64,000 nt of DNA from contig CALJLT010000009.1 in the NCBI GenBank assembly GCA_937982425.1, forward strand, positions 7,547 through 71,546, given 5' to 3'. Of the stretch, positions 26,793 to 34,647 are shown in pieces. The position numbers and the translations under genes are program-made. Origin of the DNA: an uncultured archaeon. GTDB taxonomy: Archaea; Nanobdellota; Nanobdellia; Pacearchaeales; GW2011-AR1. The notes beneath the pieces are model-generated. The model worked only from the letters and a program-made list of their open reading frames with translations. It made no database searches and had not been told where the DNA came from. The number at the start of each line of letters is the position of its first letter. The stretch's first letter is position 1.

Positions 26793-28124
26793 ATGGAAAG
26801 AAGCTCATTAGAGGTGAAAATTAAAAACACTGCAAATTTATTTAAAGAGGAAATTAACGGAAAAGAAATTCAGATTATTAGTCATTTTGATACAGATGGA
26901 ATATCTTCTGCAGCGATAATTGTAAAAATGCTGAAACAGCTGAACCAAACTTTTTCTTTGAAAATTTTAAAGAGTTTGAACAAAGAAGATATTGATTCAT
27001 TAGATAAAGAAAAAATAGCTCTTTTTTTAGATCTGGGTTCGGGCAGCCTAGAGTATTTAAAAAAATCAAAAATAAGAAAAATTTACATAATAGATCACCA
27101 TGAAATTACAGAAGAAATACCTTTAAATGTAGAAATAATAAATCCTTACTTACACGAAAAACAAAAAATTTCTACCTCTAGCTTAGCTTATCTCTTTTCA
27201 AGAGAAATAATTGGAAAGAATCATGAATTGGGAAAACTTGCAATAATAGGAATGATCGGAGATCAACTAGAAAAAGAGATAGATTCTCTAAATCACGGAA
27301 TTTTAGAAGAATCCGATATTCACATAAAAAAAGGTTTGATGATTTATCCTTCAACAAGACCATTAAATAAAGTTTTAGAATTCACCCTAGATCCTTTCAT
27401 TCCTGGAGTTACCGGTAATCCCGAAGGAATCATTGATCTGTTAAGAGAGTCAAATCTTTCTCCAGAAAAAGGAAAATACAAGAGTTTAATCGAATTAACT
27501 GAAGAGGAAATGGAAAAATTAGTGACATCTGTAATATTAAGAAACCCTAAGACAAAAAATAAAAAATTACTGGGAAATCTTTACTTAGTAAAGATGTTTG
27601 GAAAATTAGAAGATGCCAGAGAAATTTCTGCCAAGATAAATGCCTGTTCAAGAAACGGGGATCCCATGACTGCATTAAGTTTTTGTTTAGAAAATAATCT
27701 CTCCCGTAAAAAAGCCGATTCAATCCATATAAAGCATAAACAACAAATAATTTCTGGATTAAAATTTATAGAAAATTCCCAAAAAATTTCCGGAAAAGGA
27801 TTTGAAATAATAAATGCAAAAGACAAAATAAAAGATACAGTAATTGGAACGATTACAAGCATACTTGCAAATTCTCCAGAATATGAAGAATCAACCATCA
27901 TTCTTGGTATGGCTTATAATGGAAAAGAAATAAAAATTTCCGCAAGAAACGTTGGAAAAAGAGGAAGGAACGTAAGAGAAATTTTAGCAAAAACTATGAG
28001 TTTTTTCCAAGGGGAAGTGGGAGGCCATGAGTTTGCTGCAGGTTGTACGATTCCTTTTGATAAAGAAGATGAATTTATCGAAAAGGTAAAAAAAGAATTG
28101 GAAATAGAAGTTATTAAAATTTAA
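26793..28124 (+). CDS. DHH-family nuclease (RecJ-like, GAN/Cdc45-related)
   Basis: A 443-residue DHH phosphoesterase, the archaeal RecJ/Cdc45 relative that binds GINS (GAN) or acts as a single-strand exonuclease. Visible motifs are SHFDTDGISSAAI (motif I, intact DTDG), IALFLDLGSGS (motif II), IIDHHE (motif III, the DHH), IGMIGDQ, and the DHHA1 end GGHEFAAGCTI. All catalytic Asp/His are present, so it should be active. It is 15 nt after uS15 and 55 nt before aIF2-alpha. Confidence 0.9.
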   Translation: MERSSLEVKIKNTANLFKEEINGKEIQIISHFDTDGISSAAIIVKMLKQLNQTFSLKILKSLNKEDIDSLDKEKIALFLDLGSGSLEYLKKSKIRKIYIIDHHEITEEIPLNVEIINPYLHEKQKISTSSLAYLFSREIIGKNHELGKLAIIGMIGDQLEKEIDSLNHGILEESDIHIKKGLMIYPSTRPLNKVLEFTLDPFIPGVTGNPEGIIDLLRESNLSPEKGKYKSLIELTEEEMEKLVTSVILRNPKTKNKKLLGNLYLVKMFGKLEDAREISAKINACSRNGDPMTALSFCLENNLSRKKADSIHIKHKQQIISGLKFIENSQKISGKGFEIINAKDKIKDTVIGTITSILANSPEYEESTIILGMAYNGKEIKISARNVGKRGRNVREILAKTMSFFQGEVGGHEFAAGCTIPFDKEDEFIEKVKKELEIEVIKI

Positions 28125-28179
28125 TTTATTCCTGACGCAAATACGCAACCTTTAAAACCAAAGCATTTCTTAAAAAATA

Positions 28180-28881
28180 ATGAAATTCGAACAAGAAGAT
28201 ATAGTTATTTGCACAGTAGATAGAATTATAGGGGCCACTGTTTTTGTAAAAATAGATGATTCTCAAAAAGAAGGAAGTATTGTTCTTTCCGAAATTGCGC
28301 CAGGAAGAATAAGAAATCTAAGAGAATATGTTGTTCCAAAGAAAAAAATTATATGTAAAGTTTTAGATCCTTCTACAGACCCCATCCGATTATCTTTAAG
28401 ACGAGTTAAAGATAAAGAAAAAAAAGAAAAATTAGAAGAAGCTAAATTGGAGAAAAATTGCATAGGTGCTATAAGAAGCATAATGAAAGAGGACACAAAT
28501 GAATTAATAAAAAAAATAAAGGAAAATGAATCCTTATCTTCCTTTTTAGAAAATTGTAAAAAAAATCAGAAAGAGTTAATTGAATTAGTAGGAAGAGAAA
28601 ATTCAAAAAAAATTTTGGATATAATCAATTCTCAAAAAGAAAAAACAATTGGAGTTAAAAAGATAATTCAATTAAACTCGAAACAACCAAATGGATTAGA
28701 ATTAATAAAAAAAATTCTCTCTGGAGAATCTAATTTTGAAGTAAGGTATCTAGGATCTGGAAGGTATTCACTCTCCTTAGAAGGTCAAGATATAAAAGAA
28801 GCAAACAAGACAATGGAAGATTTTCTTTCAAAAATAGAAAATTTTTCTAAACAAAATTTAATTACTTTTAAATTGGAGTAA
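28180..28881 (+). CDS. eif2a: Translation initiation factor aIF2 alpha subunit
   Basis: One of three aIF2 subunits that bring Met-tRNAi to the ribosome. The 233-residue protein has an N-terminal S1/OB domain (EQEDIVICTVDRIIGATVFV, then GSIVLSEIAPGRIRNLREYV and DPIRLSLRRV), a helical middle, and a C-terminal alpha-beta domain (FEVRYLGSGRYSLSLEGQDI). It is somewhat short (usually ~265). TATA CCTTTAAAACC (28149-28159) gives a leaderless start. Confidence 0.95.
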   Translation: MKFEQEDIVICTVDRIIGATVFVKIDDSQKEGSIVLSEIAPGRIRNLREYVVPKKKIICKVLDPSTDPIRLSLRRVKDKEKKEKLEEAKLEKNCIGAIRSIMKEDTNELIKKIKENESLSSFLENCKKNQKELIELVGRENSKKILDIINSQKEKTIGVKKIIQLNSKQPNGLELIKKILSGESNFEVRYLGSGRYSLSLEGQDIKEANKTMEDFLSKIENFSKQNLITFKLE

Positions 28882-28948
28882 ATTTTTCAAAAAATACAAC
28901 TCTCAAAAGAATAAAAATCCTTAAAAAGGAGCAACTTCTTAAAAAAAT

Positions 28949-29341
28949 ATGGAAACACAAAAATTTAGAATAAGAATTGTGGGAATTATATTTGATCCTT
29001 CAAAAAGAATGATTTTAGTAGGAAAAAATAAGGATGATGAAAAGTACTCATTTCTTGAAGGAGATTTGACTTATGAAGAAGAATTAGATAAATGTTTAAA
29101 GAGGACAATTACTGAAAAAACAGGATATGTTGCTCATAATTTAGGGGCAGTATATGCAGAAAATAGACTTAGAGAGAAAGATAAGGTTAAAATACATTTT
29201 CTATGCGAAGCTACAGAAGGAAAAGAAAAACCCGGAAAAAACGTTTCAGAATTAATTTGGGTTAAACCTTCAAAAGTAGAAAAACACTTGGGAGTTAAAT
29301 TACCCTCAAGATTAAGAGAATACATTACTAATTTAGAATGA
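28949..29341 (+). CDS. NUDIX-like protein with degenerate Nudix box
   Basis: A 130-residue protein with the Nudix fold pattern: RIRIVGIIFDPSKRMILVGK, then the box region at about residues 39-62, and FLCEATEGKE. The box reads G-x5-E-x7-R-T-I-T-E-K-T-G-Y against the canonical G-x5-E-x7-R-E-U-x-E-E-x-G-U, so two of the metal-binding Glu are replaced by Thr and Lys. Hydrolase activity may be reduced or absent. It sits between aIF2-alpha and a Nop10-like gene, whose start overlaps its stop (ATGA). Confidence 0.8.
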   Translation: METQKFRIRIVGIIFDPSKRMILVGKNKDDEKYSFLEGDLTYEEELDKCLKRTITEKTGYVAHNLGAVYAENRLREKDKVKIHFLCEATEGKEKPGKNVSELIWVKPSKVEKHLGVKLPSRLREYITNLE

Positions 29342-29487
29342 AACTAAGATATTTTTTAAAAGAAAATAAAAAAATTTATACACTAAAAAAAACTAATTAT
29401 GACGAGGAAACTAAAGAAGCCCATTATAAATTTTTAAAACTAAAAGACGCACCAAAATCAAATCCCTTGATAGTAAGAAAAAACTAG
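29338..29487 (+). CDS. nop10: Nop10-like H/ACA RNP protein lacking the zinc motif
   Basis: A 49-residue frame. It starts MKLRYFLKENKKIYTLKK, close to the eukaryotic NOP10 N-terminus (LxYYLxExGxxVYTLKK), and retains an A-H followed by F and a downstream basic tail. The four Cys of typical archaeal Nop10 are absent. Context supports the call: nop10 follows aIF2-alpha in many archaea, and here only the NUDIX-like gene lies between them. ATG is coupled to the upstream stop (ATGA). Nop10 would help guide pseudouridylation with Cbf5, Gar1 and L7Ae. Confidence 0.68.
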   Translation: MKLRYFLKENKKIYTLKKTNYDEETKEAHYKFLKLKDAPKSNPLIVRKN

Positions 29488-30083
29488 GGCAATGTTTTTT
29501 GTATGCAACTTTCTTTGATTTCTTTTTTAACAATTTCCATATCTGATTCCCAAAGAGGTAATAAATCTCTTTTGTAGATTATTGCGGCAGGATGAAACAA
29601 AGGGATTAATTTAAAAGAAACTCCTTCTAAAGAAATATTCTTTACTTTTCCATGAATTGAAGTTATTCCAGGTTGATTATTCATGAGTTCCACATTTCCT
29701 TTTGCAAGAAAAAATTTTGTTGCATAATTTCCCAAAGAACAAACTACTTTTGGTTTTATTTCTTTTATTTGATGTATTAACCAAGGAGTATGTGCCCTTA
29801 TTTCTTCTGGAGAAGGGTCTCTATTTTCAGGAGGGCGACATTTTAGAATATTTGCTATATAAATTTCTTCTAAACTTAAACCTACTTTTTTTAACATTTC
29901 GTCCAAATTTTTTCCTGCTTTTCCTACAAAAGGCAATCCCTCCAAATCTTCTTGTTTACCTGGAGCTTCTCCTACAAATAAAATATCTGCATTTGGATTT
30001 CCTTTTCCAATAACTATATTAGTGCATTTTTTGAAAATATCTGTTTCTTTAACCAACTTAACATAATCTTTTTCTTCGTTCAT
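29484..30083 (-). CDS. udg: Family 4 uracil-DNA glycosylase lacking most Fe-S ligands
   Basis: Removes uracil from DNA. From the chosen start (ATG 30081-30083) the protein has 199 residues with motif A FVGEAPGKQED, GLPFVGKAGKNLD, NILKCRPPENRDP and C-terminal FHPAAIIYK, typical of family 4. Family members normally bind a 4Fe-4S cluster with four Cys. By alignment with the familiar CxxC...KCRPP...KC pattern only the KCRPP Cys remains; the CxxC pair aligns with V and T, and the last with His (RAHTPWL). I prefer the start that forms an ATGA overlap with the upstream phosphatase-like gene over one five codons earlier (30098). Confidence 0.88.
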   Translation of the reverse strand: MNEEKDYVKLVKETDIFKKCTNIVIGKGNPNADILFVGEAPGKQEDLEGLPFVGKAGKNLDEMLKKVGLSLEEIYIANILKCRPPENRDPSPEEIRAHTPWLIHQIKEIKPKVVCSLGNYATKFFLAKGNVELMNNQPGITSIHGKVKNISLEGVSFKLIPLFHPAAIIYKRDLLPLWESDMEIVKKEIKESCIQKTLP

Positions 30084-30433
30084 AAAATTCTTCTCCAATT
30101 AATTTTTTGCAATATTCTGTCTAATTGATCCACACTTTTTCTTCTTAAGAAACCATATTCATCTTTTATATTTAAATTAATTATTTTCGTTTTTTCAACA
30201 CTAAAGTTTTCTTTCAAAAATTTTTCCATATATTTTTCCATAACAAAAATTTTATCTGCTCTATTCAAAATCCTTTTATTTATCTTTTTTCCAAGAAAAT
30301 ATGAAAGAAAGCCCATTCCCGCAGATCTGACTTTTGCATCTATTTTTCTTCCCCTAAGGTATCCTCTGAGAAATTCTGCACCAAATTTACTTCTGGTAAA
30401 ATTATGTTGACAAATAAAAAGATATTCTTTCAT
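30080..30433 (-). CDS. Low-molecular-weight protein tyrosine phosphatase-like protein
   Basis: A 117-residue LMW-PTP fold protein. The P-loop CQHNFTRS matches C-x5-R-S near the N-terminus. RSAGMGF matches the family SAG segment, and a late Asp in NIKDEYG could be the general acid. It may act on phosphoproteins or arsenate; the substrate is unknown. It is co-transcribed with the UDG gene and shares a bidirectional TATA region with ndk. Confidence 0.8.
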   Translation of the reverse strand: MKEYLFICQHNFTRSKFGAEFLRGYLRGRKIDAKVRSAGMGFLSYFLGKKINKRILNRADKIFVMEKYMEKFLKENFSVEKTKIINLNIKDEYGFLRRKSVDQLDRILQKINWRRIL

Positions 30434-30452
30434 ATTCTTCTAAAATTAATTA

Positions 30453-30469
30453 ACTTTTTAAATTTAAAC
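30453..30469. promoter_or_regulatory. Shared bidirectional TATA region (ndk / LMW-PTP)
   Basis: ACTTTTTAAATTTAAAC reads as a TATA element on both strands and lies about 25 nt from both divergent ATGs (30484 plus, 30433 minus). One element appears to serve both leaderless genes. Confidence 0.45.
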
Positions 30470-30483
30470 AAATTATTTCCTAT

Positions 30484-30927
30484 ATGGAAAGAACACTCGT
30501 ACTAATAAAACCAGACGCAATGGCAAAAAGACTTGCAGGAAATATCATCTCTGATTTATATTTTTTAAATCTAAAAATGATTGGATTAAAGCTAGTAAAT
30601 GTAAATTCAGATTTAGCTGAAAGGCATTATGAACAACATAAGGAAAAACCTTTTTTTAAAGATCTTATTAGACATTTAACCGGCGAATTGCACAATAATG
30701 AAAATGTAATTGCTATGGTTTATGAGGGAGAAAATGCAATTCAGAAAATCCGAGATTTTATTGGAAAAACAAATCCTGACGATTGCGAGCCTTGGCATAT
30801 TCGAGGAAAATACGGAAAAATACATACAAAAACGAATTGTCATGAAACAGTAATTCATGCTTCGGATTCAAAAGAATCAGCAGAAAGAGAGATATATCTT
30901 TGGTTCAACGAAAATGAATTGATTTAA
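30484..30927 (+). CDS. ndk: Nucleoside diphosphate kinase
   Basis: Transfers the gamma phosphate between nucleotides via a phospho-His. The 147-residue protein has the N-terminal ERTLVLIKPDAMAKRL, an RGKYGK segment, and VIHASDSKESAEREIYLWF with the catalytic His in HASDS. The stretch before that His (TNCHETVIH) is about four residues longer than the usual RN-hydrophobic-H spacing, a small insertion in the active-site loop. Otherwise normal length. Confidence 0.94.
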   Translation: MERTLVLIKPDAMAKRLAGNIISDLYFLNLKMIGLKLVNVNSDLAERHYEQHKEKPFFKDLIRHLTGELHNNENVIAMVYEGENAIQKIRDFIGKTNPDDCEPWHIRGKYGKIHTKTNCHETVIHASDSKESAEREIYLWFNENELI

Positions 30928-30935
30928 AAATAATT

Positions 30936-31157
30936 CTAAAAAGGAACAAAATTTCCCAAACAATCTTCTTCAAATTCTTTTTTAGTTTTAAAAGGAATTA
31001 ATAATTCCCCAAACTTATTTATTTTTTCTTCAATTCCAGATAGGGATTTGTTGCAATAAAAAATTCCCTTCATAATTCCAACTGTCCCTTCTTTTATTTC
31101 GTAATGCAGTACAAAATTATTTCCTCTAAGGCTGTATAAATAAGATATAGTTTCCAT
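30936..31157 (-). CDS. Hypothetical protein downstream of radA
   Basis: A 73-residue acidic, soluble protein of unknown family. Sequence is strand-rich (NNFVLHYEIKEGTVGIMKG) with two Cys (FYCNKS, EDCLGN). It starts 6 nt after the radA stop and is likely cotranscribed. No function can be inferred. Confidence 0.5.
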   Translation of the reverse strand: METISYLYSLRGNNFVLHYEIKEGTVGIMKGIFYCNKSLSGIEEKINKFGELLIPFKTKKEFEEDCLGNFVPF

Positions 31158-31163
31158 ATTAAA

Positions 31164-32213
31164 TTATTCTTTGTCCCTAACTCCATGAGTCGTTACAAAA
31201 AAAACGCATTCATTGTCTGGAAGATTTGGACTATCAATTAATTTTCCGACACGAGAACCTTGTTTTCCTCTTCTAAGATAAACTCTATAAGTTGAAGCAT
31301 GGCCGACAATATTTCCTCCGATAGCTGTTATTGGATCTCCAAATAATTGAGCAGGATTTGCCATAACTTGATTAGTAACATAAACTGCAATATTATTTGT
31401 TTCTGCTAATCTCATTAATTCGTGCATGTATCTATTCAATTTTTGTTGTCTATCTGCAAGCTGGCCTCTCCCCGAATATTCTGCCCTAAAATGGGCTGTC
31501 AAAGAATCTATAATCAAAAGTTTTATTGGCTCTCCATCTTTAACCATTTGAGAAATTTTTTCCAAAAGTAAAATTTGATGGTCTGAATTGAAAGCCCTTG
31601 CTACTAAAATATTTTTTAAAACCATCTCTGGATTAGCTCCAATCCCTTCTGCTATCTGTTTTATTCTCTCTGGCCTAAAAGTACCCTCTGTATCCACGAA
31701 AACCGCTTTACCTTCAGCCCCTCCTTTATCGAGGGGAAGTTGCACATTAACTGCTAAAGAAAGGCCTACTTGAGTTTTACCAGAACCAAAAGCCCCAAAA
31801 GCTTCTGTAATTGCTCTTGATTCAACCCCTTTTCCCCCTAAAAGATCATCAAGATTTTTACTTCCAGTGGTAATATAATGGACTCCTGCTCGCTTCCTTG
31901 CAAACTCCATTCCATCTACAAAATCTAATTTCATCAAAGTACGAGCTGCTTGTATTGCTTTTCTGGCAACTGCTTCACTAACTCCTGCATTCTCGCTTAA
32001 GGTAGCGACAGGTAAAACAGCCAGGCTAATAAGATCATATATTCCTGCTGCTTCCAGTTTAGCTACGGCAGCTGGACCTATCCCTGGAAGATCCATTAGC
32101 GTGGGCTCTTTATCTTCTTCCTTTTTAGATTTAGAAGTTTTCTTAGATTTTATTTCTCCCTCTTCCGAAGAAATAGCTTCCTTAATACTTTCCACTTCTT
32201 TTTTAATCGCCAT
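31164..32213 (-). CDS. radA: DNA repair and recombination protein RadA
   Basis: The archaeal Rad51 recombinase. The 349-residue protein has a Lys/Glu-rich N-terminal tail, an HhH domain (LMDLPGIGPAAVAKLEAAGI), the Walker A EAFGAFGSGKTQVGLSLAV, the polymerisation-region-like FVDTEGTFRPERI, Walker B LLIIDSLTAHFRAEYSGRG, and L2-region NQVMANPAQLFGDP...GGNIVGH. No intein. A TATA box (TGTTTATAAAT, about 32234-32244) gives a leaderless start. Confidence 0.97.
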   Translation of the reverse strand: MAIKKEVESIKEAISSEEGEIKSKKTSKSKKEEDKEPTLMDLPGIGPAAVAKLEAAGIYDLISLAVLPVATLSENAGVSEAVARKAIQAARTLMKLDFVDGMEFARKRAGVHYITTGSKNLDDLLGGKGVESRAITEAFGAFGSGKTQVGLSLAVNVQLPLDKGGAEGKAVFVDTEGTFRPERIKQIAEGIGANPEMVLKNILVARAFNSDHQILLLEKISQMVKDGEPIKLLIIDSLTAHFRAEYSGRGQLADRQQKLNRYMHELMRLAETNNIAVYVTNQVMANPAQLFGDPITAIGGNIVGHASTYRVYLRRGKQGSRVGKLIDSPNLPDNECVFFVTTHGVRDKE

Positions 32214-32264
32214 AAAAAAATAAATTAATCTTCATTTATAAACATTATAGCAATAAAAAATATA

Positions 32265-32729
32265 CTAAAAATAAGAATTGATCATTCTAAAAAAGAAAAC
32301 CAAAATTAAGAAAGAAAGAACTATAAATATTATCAATTCGATTTTGCCTCCCGATCTTATAAACCCCTTAATTTTTAAATTAAATGGCCAAAAAAGATTG
32401 ATTCCTTGCTTAGTTAAACTATCCAAAAATAAATGCAAAAAATAACCTAAAGCAAAAGCAAAAGCTATCTCTTCTTTTTTGACAAAAAAATAAATAAAAG
32501 AAAAAAATAAAATTCCAAAAAATAGACTATGAAAAAAACCCCTATGTTTATTAAATGCCGTTAAAATTTTAAAAAGAGGTTTCCTTCCTACTCTAGAGTT
32601 ATTTGAATCTATGTCTGGAATAACCGTAGAAATAAGGCCTATAAAAAAGAAAATAAAAGGAGCATTTATTTTATTGAAAATTAACAAAAAAATAAAAATA
32701 AAAAAAATTATATGTGTCCTAAATAACAT
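32265..32729 (-). CDS. YdjM/DUF457-like membrane-bound metal-dependent hydrolase
   Basis: From ATG 32727-32729 the product has 154 residues, hydrophobic with about four to five TM segments. Motifs are HIIFF near the N-terminus, STVIPDIDSNNSRVG, NKHRGFFHSLFFG and GYFLHLFLDSLTKQGINLFWP, the His/Asp pattern of the YdjM (LexA-regulated inner-membrane) family. Substrate unknown. The start is 1 nt past the RPA-like stop (TGAGATG), so it is coupled to RPA; an ATG eight codons further upstream is less likely. Confidence 0.82.
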   Translation of the reverse strand: MLFRTHIIFFIFIFLLIFNKINAPFIFFFIGLISTVIPDIDSNNSRVGRKPLFKILTAFNKHRGFFHSLFFGILFFSFIYFFVKKEEIAFAFALGYFLHLFLDSLTKQGINLFWPFNLKIKGFIRSGGKIELIIFIVLSFLILVFFFRMINSYF

Positions 32730-32730
32730 C

Positions 32731-33663
32731 TCAATTTTTTTCCAATAAAGCAATTAATTTATCTGAATCCACTTCTTCCAAGGATTCTACAATTAATTCA
32801 GAATTATTAAAATAACTATTTAATCTCACGTCTCCAGTAATAAAAAATTCCTTCCCTAAAATATTTTCTCTTTGAGAATTTAAAAACTCCGTATCTTCAA
32901 AAGAATTAATTCCTATTTTTTGTACCAAATCATTAAATAAAACTGCCCTAATATTTTCAGTTCCATCGTCAATAATTATATTCAAAATAGCTCTTTTTTC
33001 TACAGGAGATCCTTTTTGAATTTCTTCTTCTGTTGCCTTCTTACCTGTTTCTGTATTTGCATTAAAAAACTTTATTTCAAAAGATTGAACTATAAATGCT
33101 CTTACCTTTATTTTTTCTCCAACTTTAAACTCCGCAATATCTTTTTCCTTAAATGGTTTATCTTCAATTACCTTCAAAAATTTCTCATTACTTAACTTTA
33201 GTTCAGAAAAACTTCCCATATGAACTTCCCCTTGTCTCATATTTCCAGAAATAATCTCCACACTACTTCCTTCCTTAATCTCTCCTCTTTCAAGAAGATC
33301 TATATGATTTGTATCCCACAAAACAATTTTAATATTACTGGTTTCATCTGCAACAACTATATTAACTACTTTCCCTTCTCCTCCATCTTTAGTTACAAAT
33401 TTTCGAATAGGAAAGATTTTTATCACTTTTCCACTAAAATTAACTTTTCTCATTCCAGTAAGCAGCTCATCAATTTTTAGTTTTTCGTTATCAAAAGAAA
33501 CTCCTAATTCAGCTGCAATCACTTGTAATGCTCCTTCTCTAGATATCAAACCCGAAAGTTTTGCTCTTTTAGCATCAACCCTTTTATTTATCTCTTCTTC
33601 GTCAATACCTGAACTTTCTGATAACCTCTTCAAAATTTTATTATAATTTCCCTCTTCAACCAT
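32731..33663 (-). CDS. rpa: Replication protein A-like ssDNA-binding protein
   Basis: Binds single-stranded DNA in replication and repair. The protein has 310 residues from ATG 33661-33663. It has a helical N-terminal domain (IDEEEINKRVDAKRAKLSGL, a pattern typical of archaeal RPA), then OB folds at ~75-170 (VIKIFPIRKF...DETSNIKIVLWD) and ~185-300 (VGEKIKVRAFIVQSFEIKFF...DDGTENIRAVLFND). The frame is open a further 74 codons upstream, but a TATA box (TACTTAAAAAG, 33684-33695) about 27 nt before 33663 fixes the start. Confidence 0.88.
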   Translation of the reverse strand: MVEEGNYNKILKRLSESSGIDEEEINKRVDAKRAKLSGLISREGALQVIAAELGVSFDNEKLKIDELLTGMRKVNFSGKVIKIFPIRKFVTKDGGEGKVVNIVVADETSNIKIVLWDTNHIDLLERGEIKEGSSVEIISGNMRQGEVHMGSFSELKLSNEKFLKVIEDKPFKEKDIAEFKVGEKIKVRAFIVQSFEIKFFNANTETGKKATEEEIQKGSPVEKRAILNIIIDDGTENIRAVLFNDLVQKIGINSFEDTEFLNSQRENILGKEFFITGDVRLNSYFNNSELIVESLEEVDSDKLIALLEKN

Positions 33664-33757
33664 AAAACACACAAAAACACTTTTCTTTTTAAGTATTATG
33701 TCACTCTTATATAAAAATAACCAAAACTCTTTTAAAACCAAAGAACATTTGAAGAAC

Positions 33758-34030
33758 ATGGCAGGAATAAATGGGGCAAAATACAAAATAATGCCTGAAT
33801 CTCCAGAAATAGACTTAGAAGAAATAAAAAAGAATGCGCAAAAGGTTGTGGAGGAATTTGGAGGGAAAAACAAAGAATACAGCATAGAACCAATCGCATT
33901 TGGACTTAAAGCATTAGTTGTTTTTTTCTTTTATCCAGATAACCTAGAAACCGAGGGGTTGGAAGAAAAATTTTCATCTATTCCAAATGTAGCTTCTGCA
34001 AAACTAATAGATATGAGAAAAATAGCTTAA
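33758..34030 (+). CDS. ef1b: Elongation factor 1-beta (aEF1B)
   Basis: Guanine nucleotide exchange factor for aEF1A. The 90-residue protein matches the archaeal family (MAGINGAKYKIMPESPEIDL, FGLKALVVFFFYPD, VASAKLIDMRKIA). Start ATG 33758 is supported by TATA TCTTTTAAAACC (33727-33738) about 26 nt upstream; the frame extends 20 codons further upstream without support. Confidence 0.93.
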   Translation: MAGINGAKYKIMPESPEIDLEEIKKNAQKVVEEFGGKNKEYSIEPIAFGLKALVVFFFYPDNLETEGLEEKFSSIPNVASAKLIDMRKIA

Positions 34031-34035
34031 GAATA

Positions 34036-34647
34036 ATGGATAAAATAAAAGAAAACATAACTAACATTAAAGAAAAATTAATTTTAAGAATAAGAGAAGA
34101 ATATGAGGAAAAAGAAGCGAATGAATTAATTTCCCATATCTCTTTGATGGAAGATGAAGAATTTATAGAATTTTTACAACAGCAAGGACTGATACAAGAA
34201 AATAAAGAAGACCCCAAATGTCTATTTTGTTCTATGGTTTTTGGAGACATTCCCACAACAAAGATAGGAGAAAATGAATCTGCAATTGCAATTTTAGAAA
34301 TTAATCCTATTTCTAAAGGACATTCCTTAATAATTCCAAAAAATCATCTTACTTCTTCAGAAGAGATTACTGAAGAAATAAAAGAGTTAGCTAGGGAAAT
34401 TGCCCAAAAAATAAATAAAAATTTTGCCACAAAAAAAGTAGAATTTTCTTCATCAAATATAATGGGACACGAATTCATCAATGTTCTCCCAGTATATTCT
34501 AATGAAAGTTTTGATTCATTAAGAAATAAAAAAAGCCCAGAAGAATTATTTCAAATAAAAAAAGAACTTGAAGATTTACCAAAAGAGGAGAAAATAGAAT
34601 TAAAAGAAGAACATTTTGAATTAAAAAAAAGACCAAGAATCCCTTAG
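34036..34647 (+). CDS. HIT-like protein with lost histidine triad
   Basis: A 203-residue protein with a helical N-terminal extension (1-60), then a HIT-type core: CLFCSMVFGDIPTTKIGE, AILEINPISKGHSLIIPKNH. Where the H-x-H-x-H triad is expected the sequence reads GHEFINVLPVY, so the triad His residues are replaced. It is therefore unlikely to be a standard HIT hydrolase but may bind nucleotides. A charged tail with ELKEEHFELKK ends it. It follows aEF1B by 5 nt and converges with the prepilin peptidase gene (4-bp overlap). Confidence 0.75.
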   Translation: MDKIKENITNIKEKLILRIREEYEEKEANELISHISLMEDEEFIEFLQQQGLIQENKEDPKCLFCSMVFGDIPTTKIGENESAIAILEINPISKGHSLIIPKNHLTSSEEITEEIKELAREIAQKINKNFATKKVEFSSSNIMGHEFINVLPVYSNESFDSLRNKKSPEELFQIKKELEDLPKEEKIELKEEHFELKKRPRIP

